In this document: positions 25,001 through 40,000 of the stretch, piece after piece
Position numbering within the stretch: position 1 is the stretch's first letter
How the letters are laid out: every line of letters starts with the position of its first letter
Source: Phytoseiulus persimilis
Taxonomy: Eukaryota; Arthropoda; Arachnida; Mesostigmata; Phytoseiidae
Reading direction: 5' to 3'
Length of the DNA: 64,000 nt
NCBI GenBank assembly: GCA_037576195.1
Contig: CM075101.1
Location: 27,218,001 to 27,282,000 of the forward strand
Program-made: the position numbers and the translations under genes
The notes under the pieces: generated by a model
What the model was told of the DNA's origin: nothing
The model's input: only the letters and a program-made list of their open reading frames with translations
Databases searched by the model: none

Positions 25001-28000
25001 CTGGATCACGAGCAACGAATCAGAATCGGGAGAATTCACAACGCGCTCCGACTCCCCAAAACCGCTTGTGGAGATCAACGTTGCATCATCTGATTTGATC
25101 TACCGCGGCCGATCCCCATCCGAGCTTGCTAAATGATAGATCATTCAAAATTTGAAGTTTCGATCGTTTCCTCCATCGCATCGACACGCATTGATTCATC
25201 CGTGGAGGAGCATTCGCCGAAATGTTCTTCCATACGTCCACGTTTTTGATTGTCGTTGTTGTTGGTGACGCGGCGGTCATTGTTGTTATTATTATTGCTG
25301 TGGCCGTTGCTGTCGGCCCTGCGCAGCAGTTGTTGGAGTCGATGTGTCGAAGAGTGGTTCTTCGAGAAGCAATTCTCTCTTCCCCCATAAAATCGGAACG
25401 AGCATGCCGGGCGATCCGAGGATGAGAGAACGGGGTAAGTAAGAAGAAAGCTTTGAGGAAAGGAACAGGCTTCCTTAACGCATGGAAAACACAATCTCAT
25501 TTCGCTCGATCTGCCGTGCCGTGATGAGTTACCGCGCTACTGGTTGACGCGTACGGTGCTTCACTAGAGGAAGAGGGCAAACGACCGACTATGTGGTTCA
25601 CTTCGGAATAAGGTTTGACGACGAAATTCGAAACCGTGTGAATCGTTTCCATGACTTCGCTCAAACAAGTTTCTCGAATCAAACACTTCCCGTTGATCAG
25701 GAGGCAAGCAGATCGGCGGACGGGAACACCATCACGCCCGAATCAAGTTTGTTCCCGCGAGGGCATCGAAGCGCTTGAATCAGACAACCGATTCCACGAT
25801 CGATTCGCAGCCAAATGACCCGTATCCCTAATTGAATGTTGATGCTGATCATCATGGAGATGCCGGAGGAAAGATCTTCACAATTCCAGTCGAGACTGGG
25901 CTCATGTCAACAACGAGGGAGTTTGGAGGCGAAAGTATGAAGGAGGACAAATGGAGAAAAAATGCCGAATGGATGAAAGAGTGGCGAGTATAAAAATGCA
26001 GCCAACGATAAAACGGAATGACATGTTTTACTGCATGCTTTGCTGTTCGGGGTCGTAAAGCGGGCGAGCAAGCACCAGGCTGGCTTGCTCTACGCTCAGT
26101 TCTGCTCTCTGCTTCCTCGCGTTTTCCTTCCAACCTTCGTTCTCTCATGCGCGCTAGAACACTATCAGCAGCACTGCATGCCGTATTCATAATGCGCGTT
26201 CGATGCCTCCTCATTGAGCGACATACACTTAAAGACTGATTCGTTTCCCGGCAGGTTTTCAGAAACTGCACCTTGGGACTCAACTACGATTTTTCGACCG
26301 CCTGTGTCAGTCCTATCAGTCTCGGAGATCTCATCTGGCTCCAGCAAGGCTATCTGGCTCTCCTCGAATCGTTCTGGAGGGGAGCGCTGAGCTAGCGAAA
26401 GTGTCGCGGGAAGGATGACAAGACGTGTCCGGGACCCCTCATCGCCCGCGACCCTCCTTAATCTCTCCCGCTTCCAGACGATTCAGACGTGACGTTCCAT
26501 GGTTCCAGAAATTACCGCCTCTCGATTACCAGCTTCGATCCCGTGGAGTCTTCTCTTCTTTCAGCGCGATGACTAATGGCTCAATTCCGTGCATAGCTCA
26601 AGAGTGATGTGGTGTAGATCAGCGTCATCGTTTACCGCTCGGACAGAACAGCTGATGCCGCTGACAAGGGATCGTGTTCGTCTCTCCGCCAGCGCGCTCA
26701 CCGGTTGGCTTCTCTGTTCAGCCAGTCGATCGGATGCTTGCTAGGTTGTTGGTCGGTAAGATCACTGCAACGGGATGAGAAAGATGACGACGACGACGCT
26801 GAAGAAAACGGAGGAAAGCAGGAGAAGAAGAACTGGTGCCCCGGTTTGGTCGTTTCGTAATAGCTTCTTCTCTTCAGAAAACGACGACGACGACGATGAC
26901 TTCAAACCGGTCCCAAAAACAGACAAAAATCTGAAACGGCCTCTCTCGTCTTCTTGAACGGAGGAGAAAAAAATAAAAACATGCCATTTTTACTTCAACT
27001 ACCAACACGTGCTGATGCCGTTTCCACTGGCAGTTGGCTAGTGATAGCTTGCCGCATCGACTCCGTCCCGAACTTCACTAACCAGCCGCTTGCTGGAGCA
27101 GCCGGTTAAAAAACCAGCTGAATCATCAGAAGATCAGAAAACTATCATGGCCTTCCATGATTCGAGAACTTGATGAATTCGCCCGCGCAGGAGCTTCTTG
27201 ATCGACCGCTTCCGCGCGGATCATTTCCGAGCTTCGAGAACACTTCCAACGGAAGATGCGGAACCGCTCGTGGCCGCCGAGCGATCTCCGACGTCATTGG
27301 AACGCCGTACTGCGCCTCTTTGTTCTGAGCTTTTTTAATGCGGCCCCCTCAGAGATTGCACTTATCTACCACGGAGAAGATCGGAGCTACGAGGGCGCTA
27401 TCGGAAGTGAGTCATCGGGGGCAGTCCCAGCGCCAGAATTATTCGAGTGTCTCTAAATCCCGAACAGAGTCCTCAGGTTGTGTCCTTTCACGGTAGATTA
27501 TAGGGTGAGAATTCGCCGAGCAAGACGACACCGCTAGTGCTAAAGATCCTCTGCGCAGTCGTTCACTTGGGTAACAGTGTTTCAGCAGCATTCTTGCTTT
27601 GCGACCTCTAGCTCTCGGGGAAACGCCTCTGCCTCGATCAGCTCTGAGCAAATCGGCTGAGGCAAATAACAGAGATCGACCACGAACTCAGCCTGCAACT
27701 GACTGTAGAATCGGAACACCTTGATCTTAGCGCTCTCAACGAGGGAGTTCGATCATCGTTTTCACCCGCTCTCCTCTGTGCGAAAATGTAGTCCGAGTTC
27801 ACGTGATCATAGAGAGCACCCTTATTCATGAGCGCGCTGCGGCAGCTGCGGAAACCTAGCTATCGATTGTTCTCCCGCAATCAATGCCGTTCCTCATCGA
27901 TCCAACAACAATCATTTCGTGTTCCTCAGTCCTCCACACATCTTGGAATACCAACCCGCCATCAAAAGACTTCCGATACTGAGCCGGTGCAGCCACCATC

Positions 28001-31000
28001 GGGCGACGCCGTCACTGACCGCGGTGTGTCACAAAACAAAAGGAATTTGTCTCCTTTGTTTTTCGAACACAATCTTTTTTGAAATCTCTTCCGATGAAAT
28101 TCCCCTCCCCCCCTCCTGCCTCTCATACTCATCTTTTCCCGGAAGCTTCTTACCCTTGCAACAGCGGCATTTTTCTCAGAGCTGAATACTGTTCCTGCCG
28201 CGCTGGATGGCGTCGAAAATCTTGGCGATCACTGCGGCATTCTTTTGTTTAACCTTCATTTGTCGTGAGATGCTTTTCCCAGCGGCCCGCTCGGATGGCG
28301 CTCTCATTGACGCTCTCCGAGTTCTGATCTCCATGCTGACGTGTCGGCGCGTCGCTTGGCTCATAGGATCCGGCAACTGCCTCTTTTGTGGCAGTTGAAT
28401 GAGAATAAGTGGATTCAAAAGATACGTTTGACAACACAAACGACAGAGACGGTGAGTTTGAAAACAGCGCTGTCTGAGCTGCGACTTCGGGACAGAGCCG
28501 TTGTCAGAGGCGCTCCCGTGGGGCGAAGACATCTAGCAAAGCACAAATTAGCTTCTGGAAGCGCGGATGAACTCGACCATCGATCGAAAGACCGAACAAA
28601 GGTCAATCGTCAAAGAAAGAGGGGTCGAAGTGAATCGAGTTTGGAACCATTCCCGGAAACCCAAACCGGCTTTCCTCGAAGTTTCTGAGGCTGACTGGAT
28701 GCGACGGCATTGAGCATGATCGCTTTCGCCGCTTTGTCATACGAGGAAGCGGTAACTGTCTGAGGTCTTGGATTCGGCTGACTCTTCACGCACGGATTCG
28801 ACTCCCGATGGGATTAATATCGTGACGGGGCGCCGACAAGGGCCATCAGTCTCCCGAAGCTCTCGCGTCCTCATTCTTCAGCCTCTCTTTCCATTCACGA
28901 ACCCCCGAGGACTTCAACTTGATATCGCTCCCAACCAATCGTACATCAGATGTGTTCATTCTCGAACTGAGTGGTGTTCGGCTCCTCGCTTTTCATCGTG
29001 GGTTGCCGGTCTGACGCGCTAGTTGGTCGCTTGTTTCGCGGGTACGTTGGAGCAGAAGATGAACCTCGAATCGAGTAAACAGAACGGCTGTGGATAAACA
29101 CGGGACGGGAAAAACGGTGAGCGAAAATCAACCGAGCGAAATACCACAAGGGCAGCCGAATGCGGGCTCCACGCAGTCTGAGGGAGAACTATCGACCCAC
29201 CGAAGAGCCGAGCAGAGCAGAAATCAATAAACACGTAAAGCCACTGACCAAGCCGGTCCCAGAGGCACGCCCTGGGACTTCGATAAGGATCCGCGGGAAA
29301 AGAGTTCCCGAACCCAAAATCTTTGGGGGTCTCCTTCGGAGTGGAGATCATACGTTGATCGACGAAAACGAACCAGCTGAGCTTGCATTCCGCTCCTATC
29401 GAGGTGGATGTCCGAACTTAAGTTACGCGGTTGTTTCGAATGTAACGTTTCTCCACCTTTTGCTTCGAGTCACTTTCGCTCCAACAGTCTCGCGCTCATT
29501 GAGTTCGCGCCGAGCTCATATGGTGAGGTAGACCAAACTGGGAGTCGGACCCCTCAATCGATGTCGTACCGATGGTGCATCCCTGTGATCATCAGTTTGA
29601 CTACTCGCCGGCTTTTCCTGATTCAGGTAGTCGTGCCTGTAGAGGAGTTTGAAGTTCACGATCTGTTCCCGAAATTGTACAGCAGCTCAGGTCATGCTGT
29701 GGTGGCACGTCCGTCCACGAACCAAACCACTTTGGTTTCGTGGCTTGGCGACCACTAGTCTGTGACTTGTCGGAGCGGAGCTACATCGCGCATTGCTGAG
29801 TCGTGCCGTTTTACACGAGATCGGCTCGCGTGAGAGCGTACTCAGAGGGCAAGGCACGAAAGCCTGATCTCCAATCGGTGTCTCTTGATTCCACCTGTAC
29901 GGCGTACCTCGGGGCTGTGCGGATCGTGGCGTTCTCGAGTTTCAGGAGTGAAGCGGCACTCCGATCCGAGCGATTCATGTTCTAATTCAATGTTCTTGAA
30001 TACTGTGAATCCGCAGTGTTTGAGCACAAGAATCTTAGATGATCGATATTCATTCGCTTCGGTGTCTTGGTCTCGGCTGCCTCTGCCCCGGAGAGCGGCG
30101 GCGGCGGCTCGTCTCAGATCATTGTCGCCGCAGTCATCATCGCCATCGTAATCTTCGTCATACATTCACATGTACACTCTCCCCGAGCATACTGGCTGAT
30201 GGAGCGGCAGGCAACGCACAACACGAGAAAGAACGAAACGGAGCAGACAGCTGTAATGACCTACGGAATGTGGGCCTCTATCAGAAGAGAAGGAAGCAAC
30301 AAATAGAAAACCGACTGCGAGATGAAAAGCTCAAACATTAACAGTCGTAAAGATCGAAGGAAAGACCTCGACCAACACTTTCTTGCTTCACTTCGCTCAC
30401 GACAGCGACCTATCCATCGGGCCAGAGGGCAGCTCGAGCGAACGACATCAGGGTGACGTGCAGTATACGCTTCGAGCACATGCGTCATGACTGAACACGA
30501 GACTCGAAGTTTCCCAGGAAGGGATCGAAGGAAGCCTGGACTATGGGTGCCCATCCACCGCTCCACCCCCGATTCGAATTGGAAATTTCCAGCATGCGTT
30601 ACCAGTTCATTTATCCCATTCATTCCAGTCGGAATCTGACGAATCAGGCTCCCGAGGCGTTTCGCACCGACACTGGCTTCGCTTGGGACAAAATGTTCCT
30701 GTCGGCTTACACAGTGCTACAAGGGAGCTTCTGAGTTCGATCAATCGCTCGAACTTCTCAGGTCGGCTCCTCAGCTGATCGGAGCTATCCGCGGATGAGA
30801 CACGAACGGCGGTCGTTGGAGATGACTCAGTCACGGTCCGTATCGGCAGTGATCGCACAAGACTGGCGCGAGCTCCCGAATCCTCAAGGGGTCATCGAAA
30901 AAAAACCAGCGGATTCGACGGGCGGTCGATTTCGATGCCTCGTGATCTCAGCGCTCCTGCCGTCGATGAATAACTTCGCCGATCGGGCAAGAATTAATCG

Positions 31001-34000
31001 GTCCATTCATCAGATGCATTCACCACCCCGCTCTAATTCCCGATGAGCAAGGTGTCTCTCGATGATGACTCTGACCCGATCACAGAATTCGCACGGTCCC
31101 CAGTGGGAAAACAATGTAACGCAGTTTCGAATCGACCTGAAGCTCTCGACCACCGAAAACTGATCCGGAAAAGTAAACGTGGGCGTTGTACAGTAAAGTA
31201 CGCACCAAGGAAGTGTGAAGTTTTTTTTACTGCTAGGAGGAAAGACCTAAACGCACCTGTTTCCCCTACCCCCGATGGTCTTGGCTAGCCCAGTCTGAAA
31301 ATGAAAAAAGATAAGAGGCCCCTCTCTGTCATGTGGGGAGGCCTCATAGCACAGACAGATGGTTTAAACCCCAAGGCTTCGACGACGACAACGACGACGG
31401 CTGCGATGAAGAAGACGATGTAGCATTCTGCCACGACCAATATTCTTATTGCTGTGAGTGTCGTTGTTGGAACGCTCCGGCCCATATTGTATGGGAATCT
31501 CGTTCGCTCTCTGATGATCCAAACAATGCGGCGCATTCGTTTCTTCTGAGGGAACCAACCGACCAGCTGAACACTCAGTCAGTCAGGTACACCGTCAGAA
31601 AAACCGTGAGCGAGAGAAAGATTCAGAGAATTGAGTGGTAACCCGAGAGAATCTATGCAACTTGTTTTGGCGCTGTTTCAGATCGAGCACATTTCGCTCG
31701 CCGCGGCCCGTTAGTTCGAATGCGCGATTCGATGAAACTCGACTTCAATCCGACGGCGTTGACGGCCAGTCCATTTTCTCCCTCGTTGACTGGAGGCGCA
31801 ACGCTTGTGCTGATGGAAACCCCACTCACGATCCTCTTCGCGGTTTCCCCGTCACAAGCTTTGATTTCCCTCGGCCCTCAACCTCGGATGGCTCAGTTTC
31901 TATGCTCCTCCTAGCAATCCCGTTCACTCCAACTTTTCCCGTGGCGATTCTTCGCCGATTTTCCGACCGTTTCCCCCCTGAGGTCCATTTTCCGATTGTT
32001 TGATGGTTCTTGAATGGTTGTCCTACGTCGCTAATTGAGGTTCTCTTCACGGTGGGTTTCTCCTCCGCAAGATCTCGGCCGACTCATTCCTGTCGGGAGA
32101 CACCGACGCCCGCAGCACCTGGCTTGAGTGATGATACAGTATTCTTTTGGGCAAACGTCTGAAAATAAACCCGATAGCTCCGAAACCGATTCAGCCTGCG
32201 GGCAACTACATTTCTGCAATCGCACTGCACTTTCCGCGCATTTTGAGCAGGCCATACAAGCTATGATCAGTGGGGAATCATCGTCAGGAACGTTTCTCTC
32301 AATTAAAGGGAAACTAATCACATGATAAAATTCCGATTCGGTCTGTCCATATTCAGTGACCCGAGGGTTCACCCTGGTACCAGTGTGTCAACCGTTTTTT
32401 TCGCTCTCACTAATCGCCGCTTCTTAGTCACTGAACATTGCTAATCACCGAAAGGCATGTTCTCCGTAAGTTCACATTAATTTCTTGCGCCTCCAGCCCC
32501 GACACTGAGGAAGAAATTCCCATGCATGGGGCCGAATCAGTCTGATGTTCACTTCGATTGAACGAGTGAGCTTGAGAAGAGCAGACGGTAGCGGGCAACC
32601 CACCGGTGCAGCTCTAATTGAGATAAGGAACAACGAGAACACTCTGGAGGAACGTCCTACTTCTTGCTGCCGCCTCGACCGCCATCGCTGGAGAGAAGAT
32701 GGCGGAACAACGAGGGACCGAGGAGATTCTTTCGTATGGATACATCGACTGGTTCAAACTGAGCCCCTCATCGGCGCTGGCTCGAGAAGCGGAATACGAA
32801 AGAATTGACGTTGCTGATGACCGGCAATTCAACGGGCAGCTCTGAGCAGGCAGCTCTGACTCGCCGCGCGAATGCTGAAATCAGATGCACGACGTGTTCG
32901 GTGCTTCGTCCTCGTTCGGTCAAGATACTTCAGATGTCTGGCGGACGCCTCGGAAAGACCAAAGTGACACATTGTCCTCGCGCTTCGGTGGAGTGCCGTA
33001 TGGTTTCTTGCCGCCGCTCCTCGGGAATTCCACCCAGCGGAAACGGGCGGACGAATGCGCGCGAAAGGGATAAGCTCCCGGGTCAACGCAAAGGGCTCGG
33101 AGTTTGAACAGGCTAGATGCACTGAAAATCATTGCAATCGGAGCAAGTGCGGAGGGAGGAAAGATCGCTTGCCTGACTCGCGAGCGTCCTCTGTAGAAAT
33201 AAAGACTCGCCGCAGACCTGCACAAGCTCTCCATCAGGAGTATCGATCGAGAGTGAACTTCAGGATTTTCAGACCGAGCCCTCGAAGATCTGAGTGCACA
33301 TCTATCCTCCAACAGAAAGCGTTCTTTGTAAGGAATTCGGGGAAATTCGATAACTTCGGTGTTGGTCGAAGATCACTGCTCTCTAATCCGATAGCGCCGC
33401 AGGTCGTCTGAGTGAGCCTCGGAGCAGGCTGACCGACAGAAATTACGAGTAAAAGAGAACGAAGCAAACCGATGAGCATGAATAGCGAAAGAAGAGCTCG
33501 CAGCAGAGATAACACGATGATTAAACGAACGTTTTTCGCTCAACAACGAGACCTAATTGATGTTATATATTACCAGCATCGAGCAGAGGGAATAATACTC
33601 GTTTGCTCGCTAGCTAGCTAACAGCCAGCGAGGAAGAAAAACTCCGCTTGAACGCCAGGCGGCGCCCCTCAATTTTAATAGCGAGTGAGCGAGGGAGCGA
33701 GCTATCCAAAGTGAGGCCGAACTGAAACCTAACATTTGCTGCCTACGCCGCCGCCAACAAAAATCCCAACTTCCCAAATTGCCAAGCAGACTGCTATTCT
33801 GAGTGGTATCATAATTATTTCGCCGTACAGAGCGCTCAAACCCGATGCGCAGTTCTCCAAGTTCGAGCTCTTCACTTTTCCCATCGGTGCGCTCACTCCC
33901 AGAGTGCTCTGTTCCTTACGCTAGCGGCCCCGATCGCGGAGACCGAAATCGCTCAATCGTCATCACAGGAACAATCGGAATCCTAGAGGCCATGATCATC

Positions 34001-37000
34001 GTCGTTACGATCCACATGAACTCATCAGGGCCATCGTGTCCATCAAAATTATCATCGCGATCATCATCATCAGAAACAACTCAACTTCCGAGCCGCGTTG
34101 GCCTAATTTCATTCCGAAGTTTTTGCGCTGTCGCTTGTGCCGTCGCGACTGTTCCTTTCGCCCTTCTTCAATCCCCTGGAATCTTTTCCGCTCACGAAAA
34201 TCCATTTTTCTCGCCATTCCTCCGTGCAATCTCTTCTTCGCTCCCCGCATCTTTTTCTCCTCTGCTTATTATGCGATGAGAATGATTCGAAAGAGTTCCA
34301 TTTCAATTAACCCAGATTGCGGAACTTTAATCCGGGAAGACTTTCTGAATTACTGCAGGAATCATCGTCTTTCCTGAGAAAAACTACATTCAACAAAGGG
34401 GATTTCGGAAGAGCGTGTCGAGTAATCTTTTGAGACACGTCTTACGCGGGAGGAGAAGTGACACGCCAAGTTTCCCTCGAATTTATCGAAGGGTGATTCC
34501 GAACAGCCGCGGAAGCAACGCAAACCTTTTCCAGAACAGCTGAAGACTCCGAAGAAGGTTCCTCCAGCGATCGGGAAATCTCTCCCATACTTTCGACCAC
34601 CATATTCAACTCGACACAGGGCTTCTGAAGCTGCATCTTTCTTTCACGTTTGGAGCCCAACATTCAAAGCCTACAATGTGCGAGAGAGTCCGCGTTGGGA
34701 TGCTCTACAGAGACGACATTCTTCAGCAGCAACAGCAGGGGTCGACCGGAATAATTTCTCAAGCTCTGGGAGTGGATGAAGCAGCACCACGCTCCACGGC
34801 GGGTGACGTCATCTTCCAATTATTCCATGAATGGGCCAAGGGAGAATGAAGAGACCAAGGGAGATCGCGGTCCTTGAAACGTAATTCGAGGATGAGGGAG
34901 ATCAATGATCGTGGTTTTTGTTCCGACTGCGGGCCGGAGTTCAGTGAAACTCGATTTTCCTCTGAACGTTCTCGGGCTTCGATGGATCGCGAAACCCCAA
35001 ACGATACTATCGCGGCGACTCAGTCTCTCTCTCTCGAGCATCTGAATTGAGACCTTCTCTCGAATAGGCACGGTTCGGGGAAAGAGATCTCCGATTAGAG
35101 AACAAGGACGTGAAATGGCTCGATACGTATCCGTTGACGATCGGATCGACAAGAGGAACACTAAACACGGAAAGGATATTCGGAGTTGATGTGATCGCCT
35201 CTTTCAAACAATGGATCCCGTCGCGGTACTTTCTGCGCGTTTTTTCTCCAAAGCAGCCCACATCAAGCCTTGTTCCTGTCATTATTCCAAGTTCTCTCTC
35301 GGGTTCTCGTTTTCGATGGAGTTTGCGTCGATCAGTCTCAGCGAGTGGCAATTCACTTCGAGTGGCTCTCTCTCTCTCACGTCCTCCAACAGCTGATGAA
35401 AGCTCGTGAAACAGTGACGCGACTCATGAGGAAGTGGTTTATCACTCTCTTGGGTGGGCTAGTTCGTGAATTTGTTGGATGCCGGGACATCGCTGGAACG
35501 ATGACTGGTGGATAGTATCAACTGCATCGAAATCGTTCGATCGATGTCAATGCTGTTCCGCCGAACCGGCAATTAGAAACAGACGAGCAAATCTTACTGT
35601 GCCCTTTACCGACGGTACTTACGAAACACAAGTGGCATTCCACCGTTGATGAGGCCTTTTGAGCGGCAGGAATTGGTACTGGAATTAAAAATACCCGATT
35701 TCTACTGCTGTGCCTGTCTTTAGCCGAAGCGCTTCCCCGACATACTCATTTTTCAGCAGCGAGGATTCGATTGTGACGATCGGAATATCGAGGACTTGGA
35801 CCAGGATCCGCGGGGAAACGATCAGAGCTTCACGTTAAACCCGGGGTTCGCTAAAAATCCCACACATAGCTTTTGGGAAGGACGTAGAGCAGGAAAAAAG
35901 AGAAGCTCTTCTTAGAGGAAATTTCATCTTGGGAATGAAGTGGGAAAAAACTCGGAGGGCAAGTCAATGGAGGCGTGCAGAAATTGGTGGGAGACTTCTA
36001 TTCTTGTTCAACGGGCTGAATCATATGAATATCCAGCACCGCGTCATAGAGATGACGGAGAACCATGCAAGTAACGCATGGCATGAACGATTGGAGTGAG
36101 TTCAAGTCGAGTGAAGAGAAAGGTTCCGCTGAAGGAACGTGACAGGAGCGCCGTCAGAGACGCAGGGTCGGATGACCTTAGCTGATGTATGATGAGGTTG
36201 GGGAAATGAATTATATTAATTAATGATCGGAAGCCACTAGTGGCATCGTCATGGAATGCATCTGCGCTCCGCCGAAATTTTTTTTTTCTGAAGTCACAGA
36301 GGCCAACGCGTTGACGAATTTTGGTCTTGAGCCCTCCTCGAGATTGTAGAGGCTCCAAATGTTGATCATCTATGTAGTTGGGGCGACCTCATCAACTCTT
36401 GTAGCTGGTCTGTGGGAAATGAGACTGAAACCGAAGCAACGAAGCTGAGACGGTGGAAAGCGATCCGACTGTGATGTCGGAACCTTCCAGCTATATTGAT
36501 ACCCCGAACGATACTTTGGCGGTGCCCACCGAAAGCAGTAGTTCCCTCGTAAAAAAATTATTACCTCAAAAAGAGCATTTCTTCCCCATCCACCTTCCAC
36601 GAAGTGATAGTGGCTCCTGAAAATGCAAAAGACGCACGCCATGAACGATCCAAATCCAGGACTGCATTCGTTCTTGTTCCCGAGGCTGACGAAACTTCAA
36701 CGAATCTGGGCGCCTCGAGCAGCGGTTCTCCGCGTTTCGAAGCGGAATTGCAGGAATAGCCCCGTCCAACGTTGGGATTCGAGAGCACGCCACAGGGAAT
36801 ATGCAGTACGCATCATAGAGCGAAACACTGGGACAGGGGAGGCTTGACGAATGCTTCTGCCATCTGAGAATCTTGAGTGAGAACTTTGTTCCGTTTGCGC
36901 AAGCAGCGAATCCAAATTGATTGTTAATGCACCGCGTCGAATTATCTAGAGGCGGAAAAAATTCAAGATGATACAAAAAATTGAGCTACTTAGCGGGAAA

Positions 37001-40000
37001 TTGAGGAAAATTTGCTATGAAATCGGTTCACATGGCTGGGGAGCTAAATGACCCAACAGTCGATGCGAAAAGAATCAATGGTTCGGAGAGCGTGATCCAG
37101 TCAGCAGTCGGGTAGAATCAGGAAAGAAACTCCTTTCTGAGGGTCCCTAGATCGCGATCTGATCCAGAGGAGAAACGTTGGAGATGAAAATGAAAAACTC
37201 GGAAAACGGTGAGAGCTCGACTGCCGTTCACTCTCGATGAAAATCAGACGGCACAGGCAGACAGAATGATGCTGATGGTATTTCTTTCACTTGATTTTCT
37301 ACCTCCGTGCTGTGTCTAATTCGTCGGCGGCGACTGGGCCACCGCTTCCCTCTTCCCCTCTATAACCCAGTTCAGAACACGCGGGGCCAACGTTCTTTAG
37401 CAACAACTCCTGGTTCCGCTTTCAATCAAACCTTGAAATGGGAAAAGTCAATTACCTCTCAAAAAAAGAAATCCATACATCGTCCCATCTTCATCCGATC
37501 CTCTATCCAGTTATTCATGGCTGCACAAATTCGTGAAGTTACCTAGAATACTGCATCAATGTTTCCATCCTTTCACGACTTCGACGCAGAATGAACTCCG
37601 TAATCAGCAAGCAAGTACAAGAGCTCGGGGTTTCCAGGCTTGAGTACTGATCAAACGGTTCTATTCTGAATTCGCTGGATGGTCGCTCGGATCTTTCTCA
37701 ACTTCACTCAATGACGAGACAGTTGTGTTTCCGTTACAACAAAACAGTGATAATTTCCTTTATTATCATTTTCGGGAGGGTCCCATCGACTTTTCTTCCG
37801 TTTCTGAAATTCACTTCCGTTCTGCTCTCAACTTCAGTTGATATAGATAGTTACTCTATGGTCGGTCATCATCCTCTTTTGCATGTTCTCGCCCGCACAC
37901 GCTCTAGTAACTCACGTGTCCACTTATGTCTCAAATCTGCGCTGCGTATTCATGTAATTGTCTGTATATATCGTCGAATCTCATATTTGGCTACAAGTGC
38001 GTGCAGTTCTCTCTGCCACATCATGGGTGCTGCGGTAAGATGTCGCCACTGGACCGTTTTGTCATCCGCACTCTAAGACACATCGCGCTCAACAGAACGT
38101 GAACCCTCGAGGTAAAAATAAAGTACCAAACGACTGCCCAAGTAATAGAAGTAAAACGATAATGATAATGTGTGTGAACGTGTAAATATATAGGCACATT
38201 CTATCTCAATCTGAGACGAGATCATCGCGCAGGGCTTGGAGAATAAGGCCAAAGGTTGTTTCTCGAAACGGGGTCAGAGACGGTAAAGTCAGAGATGGGT
38301 GATGCGGCGATAAATAGAATTGAAACGAAGCAGGACGTAGAACGGTTCTATAAGAATGGGTGTGATTCATCAGCGAGGACGACGAATCTCAGAGGAGAAA
38401 GTTCCAAAGGGCATTGATGTCAATTGTCAACATGCCGTCGCACCGATGGGTCTCTTCAGTCCGGACAGGCGAGCATCTTACGCAGCAGCTTTGTGTTGAT
38501 GGGACTCGTTCAGAATATTCTGTTGGTAGTTTTCAGACGACGGAAATGATCTAACGCACTTGTGACACAGTGTTGGTGGTGGTTTTTGTTGATGTTCCTG
38601 TTGTTGTTGCTTGAGCTTGTTCAGGTTTAAGTTACAATTTAAGGGTCAGTCGATAATAAATACTATTCGCAGCGAAAGAATATAATCTGCGGCTCACTCG
38701 TGTCGTGGTACACACGCACACTCGGTGAAAATCGAGTTCTGCCGAACTCGTCAACGGAGCCTTCTCATGAGGCTCGCATCTTTCTTCTACGGCAAGATTT
38801 TCTGAAACTACTACCACTACGACAACTAGTACTGCTGCTTCTGCCTGTCATCACTATCCTATCATGAGCTATATCTTCATTCTTATACATATATTTATCG
38901 TTTCAATGAAAATAGTGGTCGTAATAATTATTATTTTCATAGCAATAGGGTTATCCAACATTCATCTGGTTCGTTTGCATATTCCGGGATCGCCGCGGCT
39001 ACTCGAAAATCAACGATGTTGGTCAGGCTCGTAATGAATCGTTACTCCAGCCAACAAGTCTCTCGAAGTGTCTTCTCGCCAACTGCCAAACGGAGCGGTT
39101 CTTCGATTGGACGACAACGACCAAGCCACCGTATTTGCTCGAAACCCACCAAAAACTGGCTGGGTGGTGGGGCGGATTCGTACGGAAGCCCATTGGACAA
39201 GAAGGGTGGCTCAGCAAGAGGCTTTCACAAAGTCAGTGTTATCGCCGGGAAAATTGTGGCTTCGATCCGAGCAGTTAGTCAGCAAATTCTTTGGGAATTC
39301 CAGTGGTTGTACTGTGTCGTTGAAACGCGGGGCAGATAATTATGTGCACCAAAAAAAACGTCTTCGGAAACGGTAGCGGCAGCTGTCAAAGCGGAAGTCA
39401 TTCTCTGGATTGAAATCATGGCTGGATCTTGTTCGTGCAACGTATACGTCGTAAACCAGCTGTAACTCAATTAGGAGTAGCACTACGCCTCTCCCAAGAT
39501 GGGGACGGCATCCGCAGCGGGGGTGTCTGGAGAAATTGTCGGCGAACTCTTCAAGGGTCTCGCAAGATTCCGGACTCAGGGCTCCGTCGAAGCCCTCTTT
39601 GGCACCACCGCTGTCACGAGTCGATCGAAGGACTGAACCATTTGCTAGCGGTCAGACAGTCACAACTAACGAACGGGAAGACAGACAGAACAAGACATCA
39701 GGCAAAAACAGGGATTCACATTTCCACAATACTTTCCGAGGTGCATAGTCGTTCCTTAGAGTTCCCTGAGAATCCACAAGTGAACTAGCTTCGAGAGACG
39801 GTTCGCCCGAGAGAGAGAAGTCTGTGACAGACTTTGCTCCATGTCATCAAGAGAAAAACATTCAAAATGCCGTTGGTCACAAATCACAACTCCTGCTTCA
39901 CCTCCCCGTAACAACTATCTGACCACCAAAAGCAGCGATATCCCACACAAAGCACAGAGCACAGATGGTCACGAGACCACAGTTAACACCCAGTGCCTAG

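Noticed and set aside
25141-25500. Minus-strand frame with poly-Asn
   Set aside because: The Asn run comes from the GTT microsatellite at 25248-25315; no domain or splice framing supports it.
33845-34279. A 144-codon Ser-rich plus-strand frame
   Set aside because: Low-complexity composition from TC-rich DNA, overlapped by other equally long frames on both strands; nothing protein-like.
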